Shown: positions 8,571 to 16,599 of the stretch, piece after piece
Position numbering within the stretch: the first letter of the stretch is position 1
Layout: the number at the start of each line of letters is the position of its first letter
NCBI GenBank assembly: GCA_903923905.1
Contig: CAIXZH010000114.1
Span: 1 to 46,955 of the forward strand
DNA: 46,955 nucleotides
From: an uncultured Bacteroidia bacterium
GTDB taxonomy: Bacteria > Bacteroidota > Bacteroidia > Bacteroidales > Prolixibacteraceae
Direction: 5' to 3'
The notes under the pieces: model-generated
What the model was told of the DNA's origin: nothing
Database searches by the model: none
Seen by the model: only the letters and a program-made list of their open reading frames with translations
Position numbers and translations under genes: made by a program

Positions 8571-9425
8571 TTAAAAATTTTGACTTTTGATTTTCTTTTG
8601 ATGGTAGGCGATCAACCCGCTCATAGGGGCCTGTTCAATTTTTCCAGGAAGCAGGTTTTGTTCTTTAACTACTTTCGTGAGTTGTAGTTGAAAATGGAAA
8701 GCTATGCTTCCGGTAAAATAAATGGGAGTATAATGGACCTGGGCGTATTGCATCAGGTTACGCGTCACAAAATTCTGAAATCCTGCGATTACAATATTCT
8801 CTATTTCAGGGACTTTTATATACTTAGAGAGAAATTGGGTATATCCGGCAAGATACCTGCTTGGATAGGGCTGTTTATAGACATTTTCCATGATCTCAGC
8901 CGGTGAGGTCTGATAATTTTCAAAAAACTCACGAATCAGCCATTGGGGCAATTGGTTTTTTAAAATGTCGCTGATCAGTTTTTTCCCGAGAACTGCACCG
9001 CTGCCTTCATCCCCTAAAATAAATCCCAGGGGAGAAACGTGATCAATTATTTCAGAGCCATTGTAATAGCATGAATTTGAGCCTGTTCCTAAAATACAGG
9101 CGATGCCGGGATGGTCCTGACATAATGAATGGGCAGCAGCGAGAAGGTCGCTTCCAACAAAGAAATAATTAGCTTCAAAGACTTGTAATAAAGCTTCCTT
9201 TATGATTTCTTCCTTTTCGTGATTGATGCAGCCGGCACCGTAAAAATAAATGGCATCAAATTTTTTCTGACCTAAGGTAAATTCATGCTGTAATTGAAGC
9301 GCAATCTGCCTGGAATCCTGATAAAACGGGTTGATTCCTGAGGTGAAAATCGTTTCCGTAATTCCCTGATCACGGAGGATAACCCATTCGGCTTTGGTAC
9401 TGCCGCTGTCTGCAATAAGGATCAT
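8571..9425 (-). CDS. BadF-type N-acetylmuramate/N-acetylglucosamine kinase
   Basis: Cytosolic ATP-dependent sugar kinase of the BadF/BadG/NagK family (ASKHA fold). The phosphate-1 motif is ILIADSGSTKAEW, followed by YFYGAGC, the ATP-binding ILGTGSNSC and LGDEGSGAVLG, the conserved sugar-site block of this family. Length (284) is normal. MurNAc kinases MurK of Clostridium and Tannerella belong to the same family and phosphorylate MurNAc and GlcNAc at O6. Coupling to murQ downstream makes MurNAc the likely physiological substrate here, though specificity cannot be read from sequence. It is divergent from the big degradative gene set, with 212 bases between them. Confidence 0.85.
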   Translation of the reverse strand: MILIADSGSTKAEWVILRDQGITETIFTSGINPFYQDSRQIALQLQHEFTLGQKKFDAIYFYGAGCINHEKEEIIKEALLQVFEANYFFVGSDLLAAAHSLCQDHPGIACILGTGSNSCYYNGSEIIDHVSPLGFILGDEGSGAVLGKKLISDILKNQLPQWLIREFFENYQTSPAEIMENVYKQPYPSRYLAGYTQFLSKYIKVPEIENIVIAGFQNFVTRNLMQYAQVHYTPIYFTGSIAFHFQLQLTKVVKEQNLLPGKIEQAPMSGLIAYHQKKIKSQNF

Positions 9426-9610
9426 TATTTGTCGAAATTATTTTGTACTCAGCCTTAAAATTTCTATTTTTAACTCCCTTGTTCTGGATTCTTAAATTCC
9501 TGATAATAATGCATAACAAGAATCCAATATTGTTAAACCTTAAAGCTGATTACCCAACATTTTTTGGAAAAACATATTCTGCAAAGTTACTATTATTATA
9601 AAATTAATTC

Positions 9611-9618
9611 TAATTTTG
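9611..9618 (+). promoter_or_regulatory. Predicted -7 box for the plus-strand island operon
   Basis: TAATTTTG is a full match to TAnnTTTG, 19 bases before the ATG of the amidase gene at 9638. This implies a leader of about a dozen bases, short as often in this phylum. No TTTG lies at the expected -33 spacing. Confidence 0.4.
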
Positions 9619-9637
9619 GCCGCCCTTTAATAACTTA

Positions 9638-12622
9638 TTGATGAATAGATCTATTCGGTTATCTTTTGGTATAGTCCTGTTTTTGCTCTTTCTCTTACCA
9701 TTTTTCGGCACTTCTCACCCCTTGAAAAGGTCCAGGTTGAGTGCCAAAGCCGAAAGTCGCCTCCGTGAATTAAAGAATTTTTTACCGGAATGGCAGCATA
9801 TTGGCAGAATAGCCTTCGATTCACTTTCCATATTATCTGATCAAAACCCGATCAGGATCTATTTTACAACCCCGCTTTCTTATGTCCCTGTAAGGGAGTC
9901 AGAGGTAAATTCAATTGAGAAATTGGTTAGAAATACACTCGGACGAAAATTCCGAAAATATCAGATTGCACTGTATACCGATCATCATTTAGTACGGGAA
10001 TTGATTCCAAATCAATTAAGAACAAGTATTCCGGTTGATCAAAGCAGGATCTCAGGTAATCAACCCGGACGGATACCGGTTGTAAATCAGGTTGGAAAAG
10101 AGCAACCGAGTCTCGGACTTTTCAATAATAACATTGCTTTATGGGAGAGCCATGGGTGGTATTATGAATCAAAGCAGGATCGGTGGAAATGGCAGCGTGC
10201 CAGGTTATTCGGTACCATTGAAGATATGTCGCCCATGAGTTTTGTGTTGCCATATCTTGTTCCGATGCTGGAAAACAGTGGCGCAAATGTGTTTCTCCCA
10301 CGCGAACGTGACTGGCAATCAAATGAGGTGGTGGTCGATAATGACCGGTCAACCGCCGGATCTGAAATGATCTTACCTAACGGATTTTCACATCCTGAAT
10401 CTCAACCGGGATTTCTGTTTAAGGATTCACTTTTTACAGGTGAGAATCCGTTTCATATGGGTACTTCCCTCAGAATCAGTAATTTGAATAAAGATCAGGT
10501 TATTCAGTACCTTCCATCTTTTAGGGTGAAAGGGAGATATTCAGTGTCAGTCTGTTATCAATCTGATCCATCGGCAATATCGAACGTCATTTATACCGTT
10601 TATCACTCAGGCGGAAGGACTCAGTTTTTGGTTAATCAGAAAATAGGGGGAGGAACGTGGATCTATCTGGGAACATTTGACTTTCTCCCAGGTAAGAACC
10701 CTGACACGGGCATGGTTACCTTGGGTTGCGATGGAGAAGGGAATGGTACAATTTCGGTTGATGCCGTAAAATTTGGAGGTGGTATGGGAAATGTGGCACG
10801 TCGACCATCCCAGGGAGCTCTTTTTAACTATAAACTTAGCGGCAAGCCACGTTACCTGGAAGGTGCAAGATATTATCTCCAGAGTAGCGGTTTTCCAGAT
10901 ACGCTCACCTATGATCTGAATGGAGATAAGAATGATTATAATGATGATTATCAGTCCCGTGGAGAATGGGTTAATTACCTGATGGGAAAACCTAACGGAC
11001 CTGAAAAAAAGCGAAATACCACAGGCTTAAAGATTCCTGTTGATTTAGCTTTTGCTTTTCATACCGATGCAGGTATTGCCCCAAACGATTCAATCATTGG
11101 AACCCTTGGAATATATAGTACCAAAGCTGATAATGGCGCTTTCCCAAATGGGAATTCTCGCATGGCCAGCAGAGATATATCGGATATTATTCAAACACAG
11201 GTTGTTAATGATATCAGAAAACTCTACAGAGGGGATTGGACTAGACGTGGTCTCTGGGATAAGCAATATTCTGAGGCGTGGCGCCCCAATGTTCCAACGA
11301 TGCTGCTGGAACTTCTTTCACATCAGAATTTGTCAGATATGAGATTTGGCCTTGATCCGCGCTTCCGGTTTTCAGTGAGTAGGGCCATTTATAAAGGGAT
11401 GTTGAGATTTGAATCCTATCAGGAAAACCGTCAGTTTGTGGTTCAACCTCTTCCGATAGATTGCTTTGCAATCACCAAACTGAGTGCAAATTCTGTCAGA
11501 CTAACCTGGAGGGTAGTAATTGATCCTCTTGAACCTTCTGCAAAGCCTGATAAATTTAAGATTTACAGGCGTCTTGGCGACTCAGGTTTCGACAATGGTA
11601 TAGTAGTTGCAGATACCTCTGTTGTTCTTAAGCTTGATCAGATTAACAAAATATATAGCTTTAAAGTTACTGCAATCAATCAGGGAGGTGAGAGTTTCCC
11701 GGGCGAGACCCTTTCTGTTGGAATGAAGAGTAACAGTAAGGGCGATATTCTTGTTGTTAATGGGTTTTACCGGGTTTGTGCTCCTTCAACTTTTGATATT
11801 AACGGGATGGCTGGAGTCGCCTGGTGGAAAGATCAGGGTGTTGCCGACCGCCAGGATATTAGTTTTGTCGGGAATCAGTATGACTTCGATCGCAACTCAA
11901 AATGGCTGGATGACGATAGTCCGGGCTGGGGCGCAAGTTATGGGAACATGGAAGGTAAAGTGATTCCGGGAAATAGTTTTGACTTTTCCAAGGTCCATGG
12001 TGATGCAATTATGGCTGCCGGTTACTCATTTACTGCTGTCAGTAAGGATGCCTTTTGTCGGGCTGATTTTGATCTGTCACCCTACTTTGCAACTGATATT
12101 ATTCTGGGTAAAGAGCGTTCCACACCTGGACTAAAAGATTCTGCCAGAATCGATTTTAAAATATATACTTCTGAATTTATCGCCAAAATCTCCGATATAA
12201 CCAAAAGAAATGGCAGACTTTTCTTATCCGGCTCCTACATCGGATCTGAATTTGGAGAGAGAAATGATTCATTGGTGGCTGGTTTTGCCAAAGAGGTTCT
12301 TCATTTTACCTGGAGAACAGGACATGCCTCCAAAGGCGGAGGATTCTACGCAACCGATTATGCCAGGAAATGGCTTACTGGAAACTGGAATTTTAACGTG
12401 GAATATAATCCGGATATTTACAGCGTGGAAGCGCCAGATGGAATTGAACCTGCAGGAAAAAATGGTATAACTGCATTTCGCTATGGCGAAAATAATGTAA
12501 GTGCAGGTGTTTTATACAATGGAAATTACCGGATTGTCGCCATGGGAATACCCTTCGAAACAATTTTGGGGAGTGCTGAACAATACAATCTGATGGTTCA
12601 AATTATCCGGTTTTTTGAATAA
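9638..12622 (+). CDS. Exported N-acetylmuramoyl-L-alanine amidase with Golvesin-C-like insert and FN3 domain
   Basis: Predicted periplasmic or surface zinc amidase that strips stem peptides from MurNAc. A signal peptide covers residues 1-26. Amidase_3 zinc/catalytic elements are visible but split: His172 in ESHGWYYE and Glu223 in LPRERDW before, His475 in AFHTDAG and Glu558 in LLELLSHQN after, a segment of about 120 residues (roughly 255-380) that resembles the Golvesin C-terminal domain found in many 'xanthan lyase' annotations. A fibronectin type III-like domain follows (about 605-690), then a long beta-rich tail of unknown role. It opens the plus-strand gene set and would make the denuded glycan used by the GHL10 enzyme encoded downstream. 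Confidence 0.78.
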   Translation: MMNRSIRLSFGIVLFLLFLLPFFGTSHPLKRSRLSAKAESRLRELKNFLPEWQHIGRIAFDSLSILSDQNPIRIYFTTPLSYVPVRESEVNSIEKLVRNTLGRKFRKYQIALYTDHHLVRELIPNQLRTSIPVDQSRISGNQPGRIPVVNQVGKEQPSLGLFNNNIALWESHGWYYESKQDRWKWQRARLFGTIEDMSPMSFVLPYLVPMLENSGANVFLPRERDWQSNEVVVDNDRSTAGSEMILPNGFSHPESQPGFLFKDSLFTGENPFHMGTSLRISNLNKDQVIQYLPSFRVKGRYSVSVCYQSDPSAISNVIYTVYHSGGRTQFLVNQKIGGGTWIYLGTFDFLPGKNPDTGMVTLGCDGEGNGTISVDAVKFGGGMGNVARRPSQGALFNYKLSGKPRYLEGARYYLQSSGFPDTLTYDLNGDKNDYNDDYQSRGEWVNYLMGKPNGPEKKRNTTGLKIPVDLAFAFHTDAGIAPNDSIIGTLGIYSTKADNGAFPNGNSRMASRDISDIIQTQVVNDIRKLYRGDWTRRGLWDKQYSEAWRPNVPTMLLELLSHQNLSDMRFGLDPRFRFSVSRAIYKGMLRFESYQENRQFVVQPLPIDCFAITKLSANSVRLTWRVVIDPLEPSAKPDKFKIYRRLGDSGFDNGIVVADTSVVLKLDQINKIYSFKVTAINQGGESFPGETLSVGMKSNSKGDILVVNGFYRVCAPSTFDINGMAGVAWWKDQGVADRQDISFVGNQYDFDRNSKWLDDDSPGWGASYGNMEGKVIPGNSFDFSKVHGDAIMAAGYSFTAVSKDAFCRADFDLSPYFATDIILGKERSTPGLKDSARIDFKIYTSEFIAKISDITKRNGRLFLSGSYIGSEFGERNDSLVAGFAKEVLHFTWRTGHASKGGGFYATDYARKWLTGNWNFNVEYNPDIYSVEAPDGIEPAGKNGITAFRYGENNVSAGVLYNGNYRIVAMGIPFETILGSAEQYNLMVQIIRFFE

Positions 12623-12627
12623 AAATA

Positions 12628-12635
12628 TACCTTTG
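12628..12635 (+). promoter_or_regulatory. Possible internal -7 box before the glycosyltransferase gene
   Basis: TACCTTTG matches TAnnTTTG just 14 bases before the ATG at 12649. A TTTG at 12614-12617 is too close for a standard -33 box. It may allow expression of downstream genes apart from the amidase. Confidence 0.25.
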
Positions 12636-12648
12636 AGAACCAAATAAT

Positions 12649-14118
12649 ATGAATGAACTGATCACATGTGTGTTAGCTTTTGACAATGATACAGAGGTTG
12701 GGAAAATGGTCAAAACTTTTTGCAATTCTGGAGCGATCGCAAAGATTATTCTGGTGGGTGAAGCAGAATTGTCCGGAGAAGGATTGAATAATGCAGTCAT
12801 CATACGCGGGAATCTTGGATGTGCCAAAACTTTGTTTAAGTTGTCAGGATTTATTACTACATCATATACATTGTTATGTACCAAAGCTTTACCATTTGAT
12901 ATGGGGCAGAATGCGTTGCATCGAATGGTCCAGGTATGTACATGCAGCGGAGCCGGAATGGTCTATTCCGATTATTTGGAAGAGAAGGAGGGGGTCACAA
13001 AACTTCATCCCGTTATTGAGTATCAGGAAGGAAGCTTACGCGATGATTTTGATTTCGGGTCGCTGACACTCTTTCGATCTGAAGCTTTAATAGCCGCTTC
13101 GGAAGCTATAGATCAGCAATTTGAATTCGCCGGCTTATATGACCTGAGATTGAAAATTTCACAAAATTATAAACTGGTTCATATTCCTGAATTTCTTTAT
13201 TCCGAAATTGAAATGGATTCGCGCAGGTCAGGCGAAAAGATTTTCGATTATGTCGATCCTAGTAATCGTATTAAACAAACTGAAATGGAGAAAGCCTGCA
13301 CGGCTCATCTTAAAGCAATTGGCGGCTGGCTTCCTCCAAAATTCAGGGAAATCTCATTTTCTGATGGAAATTTCAAAACCGAAGCCTCTGTGATCATTCC
13401 TGTCCGGAACAGGGTTAAAACAATAGGTGACGCCATCAAATCGGTACTAAGTCAGGAAGCGGATTTTAAGTTTAATTTGATTATTGTTGATAATTATTCC
13501 ACAGATGGAACCACCGAATTGATCAGTACCTTTGCAGATACTGATAATCGGATTATTCATATTATTCCCCGGAGGAAGGAGCTCGGAATTGGAGGGTGCT
13601 GGAACGTAGCGATTAACAACCCGGCCTGCGGAAAATTTGCCATCCAGCTTGACAGCGATGATTTATACCTTGACAATACAGTAATCAGGCAGATTGTGGC
13701 CTCATTCTATGAACAACGCTGTGCGATGTTGGTGGGTTCTTATCAGATGGTTAATTTTAACCTGGAGAAAATTCCACCGGGGTTAATCGATCATAAAGAA
13801 TGGACACCTGAGAACGGAAGAAATAATGCATTGAGAATTAATGGATTGGGTGCTCCAAGGGCATTTTATACCCCGATTCTAAGGGAGATTCAGGTTCCAA
13901 ATGTGAGTTATGGTGAAGATTATGCACTCGGATTGTCAATAAGTCGTAATTATCTGATTGGAAGACTTTATAATCCGTTGTATCTTTGTCGCCGCTGGGA
14001 TGAAAATTCGGATTCTTCTCTTGACGTAGCCAGGATGAATACTCATAATTTTTATAAAGATAAAATTCGGACGCTGGAATTGTGGGCGCGTCAGTCGATG
14101 ATCCGTGAGGATCAGTAA
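12649..14118 (+). CDS. Cytosolic tandem GT-A (family 2-like) glycosyltransferase
   Basis: A 489-residue protein without signal peptide or membrane helix. The C-terminal half (about 245-480) is a clear GT2 domain: ASVIIPVRNR, then LIIVDNYSTDGT, the DxD-type LDSDDLY (334-340) and a late YGEDYALGLSIS. The N-terminal half (1-235) looks like a second, decayed GT-A fold, with LITCVLAFDND at the start, MVYSDYLE in the DxD position and FDFGSLTLFRSEAL further on. Donor and acceptor are unknown. Its place between a peptidoglycan amidase and a HIT-type nucleotidyl enzyme, and the lack of export signals, suggest a cytosolic sugar-transfer step tied to recycled wall sugars rather than ordinary cell-surface glycan synthesis. 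That is inference. Confidence 0.75.
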   Translation: MNELITCVLAFDNDTEVGKMVKTFCNSGAIAKIILVGEAELSGEGLNNAVIIRGNLGCAKTLFKLSGFITTSYTLLCTKALPFDMGQNALHRMVQVCTCSGAGMVYSDYLEEKEGVTKLHPVIEYQEGSLRDDFDFGSLTLFRSEALIAASEAIDQQFEFAGLYDLRLKISQNYKLVHIPEFLYSEIEMDSRRSGEKIFDYVDPSNRIKQTEMEKACTAHLKAIGGWLPPKFREISFSDGNFKTEASVIIPVRNRVKTIGDAIKSVLSQEADFKFNLIIVDNYSTDGTTELISTFADTDNRIIHIIPRRKELGIGGCWNVAINNPACGKFAIQLDSDDLYLDNTVIRQIVASFYEQRCAMLVGSYQMVNFNLEKIPPGLIDHKEWTPENGRNNALRINGLGAPRAFYTPILREIQVPNVSYGEDYALGLSISRNYLIGRLYNPLYLCRRWDENSDSSLDVARMNTHNFYKDKIRTLELWARQSMIREDQ

Positions 14119-14166
14119 TATTTGTCAAAATATTTTTTAAATAGGATTTAGCAGAAATACTAAAAA

Positions 14167-15099
14167 ATGGATTTTTCAGAAAAAGCAAGAGCATTAGTCC
14201 AGGAACAAAAGGCCGATTGGGACCTGGTTGGCCGGAACTATGAAGGTTTACGCAATGTAAAAGTAAAAACCTTGGATTTTATTGATTTTAATATCGATGT
14301 TCAGTATAATCCTGAACGAATTGTTTCTTCAATGGCTAAGGTAGATGACCAATCGATAGAGGAACGTTCATGTTTTTTATGCAGGAAAAATCTTCCGTCT
14401 TCACAGCGCTGGATTCCATATGGCATTGATTATGTGATATTAGTGAACCCTTTTCCAATATTTCCGGAGCATCTGACCATTGCAAATATCAATCATACCA
14501 ACCAGCGGATTTTTGAAAATTTTGAAACGATGCTCGACCTGGCCTCTCATTTAAGTAAATTTGTCATTTATTATAATGGACCCAAATGTGGGGCTTCAGC
14601 TCCAGATCATCTTCATTTTCAGGCAGGTATTAAGGGATTTATTCCAATCGAGAATGATTTTTCCAATGAAATTTGTTGCCGCGAAGTTCGCCACATTGAC
14701 GGAATTAAAATATCGCATTGGCCTGAATATCAGAGAGGTATAATTACTTTGACGGGAAACAACAAATCCAATCTGATCGGTTGTTTCAACACCATTTATC
14801 ATCAGTTACAACTGGCCAAGCATGATCAGCCGGAGCCGATGCTTAATATTATTGCATCTTTCGAGCGCAAAACATGGACTGTCCATATTTTTCCCAGAAC
14901 TTCACACCGCCCTCGTCAATACTATGAAACAGGCGAAAGTCAAATTGTATTGAGTCCTGCTTCTGTAGATATGGGTGGATTGCTGGTCACTCCCCGCGAA
15001 GAGGACTTTCTGAAAATAACGGAAGAAGATATTATTGATATTTTTGAACAGGTTTGTTTTGACACCCAATCAGTTCTGACTTTGATCAACAAACTTTAA
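14167..15099 (+). CDS. DUF4922 HIT-superfamily nucleotidyltransferase/phosphorylase-like protein
   Basis: Cytosolic 310-residue protein of the DUF4922 type, related in fold to GalT, Ap4A phosphorylase and GDP-hexose phosphorylase. It has the histidine-triad-like active site GASAPDHLHFQ (142-152) giving H-x-H-x-Q, the strand NPFPIFPEHLTI (94-105) that precedes it in GalT-like enzymes, and a Cys pair CFLC (69-72) that could be half of a metal site. Enzymes of this group move a nucleoside monophosphate between phosphate or sugar phosphate and a covalent histidine. Next to a glycosyltransferase and sugar kinase, a role in making or breaking an NDP-sugar from wall-derived sugar phosphate is plausible. 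No reaction is established to my knowledge. Confidence 0.8.
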   Translation: MDFSEKARALVQEQKADWDLVGRNYEGLRNVKVKTLDFIDFNIDVQYNPERIVSSMAKVDDQSIEERSCFLCRKNLPSSQRWIPYGIDYVILVNPFPIFPEHLTIANINHTNQRIFENFETMLDLASHLSKFVIYYNGPKCGASAPDHLHFQAGIKGFIPIENDFSNEICCREVRHIDGIKISHWPEYQRGIITLTGNNKSNLIGCFNTIYHQLQLAKHDQPEPMLNIIASFERKTWTVHIFPRTSHRPRQYYETGESQIVLSPASVDMGGLLVTPREEDFLKITEEDIIDIFEQVCFDTQSVLTLINKL

Positions 15100-15107
15100 C
15101 CGGACGA

Positions 15108-15115
15108 TATTTTTG
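15108..15115 (+). promoter_or_regulatory. Possible -7 box before the SpoIID-domain gene
   Basis: TATTTTTG matches TAnnTTTG, 15 bases before the ATG at 15131. A TTTG at 15081-15084 lies 23 bases upstream, slightly long for the usual spacing of about 19. Confidence 0.35.
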
Positions 15116-15130
15116 ATTTGTAGTATATAA

Positions 15131-16465
15131 ATGGAAATACCTGTAATCAAAGTTGGGATAATGGCTGAACAGGAAATTTCCTTTACATTTCATGGAAATT
15201 ATCTCATAGAGCATCTGGAAGCTATTATTTCAGGAACATTTAAGGCGGGCAGGTTCGGGACTGAAATTTACATTGATTCAGGAATTCAAAAATGGTTCTT
15301 GCCGGGTACTTTGAATCTGATTCCGATTGATCCAAATACCGGGTATTTCACCCTTCACGCTGTTACAATTGGCATTAATTTCCATTGGGAGCGAAAGGAG
15401 GACCAGGTTTTTAAAGGAAATCTTTGTTTTTTTCCTGAAGGCGACAAAATTCGGGCAATTAATATAGTCAGTATTGAAGATTATTTGCACAGCGTGATCT
15501 CTTCCGAGATGAGTGCAACCTCTTCAATTGAGTTTCTAAAAGCTCATGCGGTCATTTCCCGAAGCTGGCTGCTGGCACAAATCCGGAAAAATAAACGTCT
15601 CCAAACAGATCCTCAAAAATATAAGACCACCTGTCAGACGGAGGATGAATTAGTCAGATGGTACGACAGGGAAGACCACGACCATTTCGATGTATGCGCT
15701 GATGATCATTGCCAGCGATATCAGGGAATGACCCGCGCAACATCCACATTGATTGAATCAGCAGTTCAGGAAACGAACGGCGAGGTACTCACTTATCTTG
15801 GCTTAATCTGTGATGCCCGTTTTTCGAAATGTTGTGGCGGAGTAACCGAACTCTTTGAAAATGTATGGGAGCCTGTGAATCACCCTTATTTACAAAAGGT
15901 TTTTGATAATCGATTGCAGCCTGCAGTATTTAGCGAGGAGCTTACACAGGAACAGGCTGCAAGGCAATGGATAATGAATAAACCAGATGCTTTTTGCAAC
16001 TCTTCCGATAAAAATATTTTGATACAGGTCCTGAACGATTATGATCAGGAAACCAATGATTTTTTTCGCTGGCAAGTGATTTATACACAGTTAGAGTTGA
16101 GCAATCTGGTGAGGACCCGGACCGGAATAGATTTTGGAAAGATTACTGATCTGATCCCGGTTGAAAGAGGGGTATCTGGCCGGCTTATTAAATTAAAAAT
16201 TGTCGGTACTTTACACACGATGACCATTGGTAAGGAGTTGGAAATCCGAACGACATTATCTGAATCCCACCTTTTAAGTTCTGCTTTTATCTCTGAAAAA
16301 CAAGTAATTGATGGAAATTTGAATTTCGTTCTTTTTGGAGCAGGATGGGGCCACGGCGTGGGTTTATGCCAGATTGGTGCGGCAGTGATGGGAGATAAAG
16401 GGTATACCTATTCAGAAATATTATCCCATTATTTCCCAGGGGCAGGATTGGAGAAAATTTATTGA
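15131..16465 (+). CDS. SpoIID/LytB-domain protein without a signal peptide
   Basis: SpoIID-type proteins are lytic transglycosylases that cut denuded glycan and leave 1,6-anhydroMurNAc ends. The catalytic region is present: VISSEMSATSS with Glu126, followed by FLKAHAVISRSW, the usual L-K-A-Q-A-V-x-x-R-T-Y/W helix, and the C-terminal GWGHGVGLCQIGA. A Cys/His-rich stretch (HDHFDVCADDHCQRYQG, about 185-201) resembles the metal-bearing region of SpoIID. Unlike classical members it has no signal peptide: the codon just before ATG 15131 is TAA, so no upstream extension exists, and the N terminus (MEIPVIKVGIM) is not hydrophobic. It should act in the cytoplasm unless exported by an unknown route. 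It lies 31 bases after the DUF4922 gene. Confidence 0.85.
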   Translation: MEIPVIKVGIMAEQEISFTFHGNYLIEHLEAIISGTFKAGRFGTEIYIDSGIQKWFLPGTLNLIPIDPNTGYFTLHAVTIGINFHWERKEDQVFKGNLCFFPEGDKIRAINIVSIEDYLHSVISSEMSATSSIEFLKAHAVISRSWLLAQIRKNKRLQTDPQKYKTTCQTEDELVRWYDREDHDHFDVCADDHCQRYQGMTRATSTLIESAVQETNGEVLTYLGLICDARFSKCCGGVTELFENVWEPVNHPYLQKVFDNRLQPAVFSEELTQEQAARQWIMNKPDAFCNSSDKNILIQVLNDYDQETNDFFRWQVIYTQLELSNLVRTRTGIDFGKITDLIPVERGVSGRLIKLKIVGTLHTMTIGKELEIRTTLSESHLLSSAFISEKQVIDGNLNFVLFGAGWGHGVGLCQIGAAVMGDKGYTYSEILSHYFPGAGLEKIY

Positions 16466-16476
16466 TTTTTGTGTCG

Positions 16477-16497
16477 AGACGCGTTTGAAACCCGTCT
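16477..16497. repeat. Palindromic AGACGcGTTT/AAACcCGTCT element
   Basis: Arms AGACGCGTTT and AAACCCGTCT pair at nine of ten positions with a single-base centre, and outer GT...AC bases extend the symmetry. It resembles the GTAGAGACGCG...CGCGTCTCTAC palindromes I recall from Bacteroidota intergenic DNA. It sits in the 134-base gap between the SpoIID and GH9 genes and could attenuate transcription there. Confidence 0.5.
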
Positions 16498-16599
16498 GTA
16501 CTTAATATAGGATTTTTCATCTGTTAAAAATCCAGGATCAGATTTCGCTGGATTTAATTGAAATCACGAATAGTATAATTCAATTAATAAAGAATCAAC

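Noticed and set aside
15131-16465. SpoIID as a sign of endospore formation
   Set aside because: SpoIID/LytB domains are widespread in non-sporulating bacteria. No other sporulation gene is present and the context is wall recycling in a Bacteroidota-like genome.
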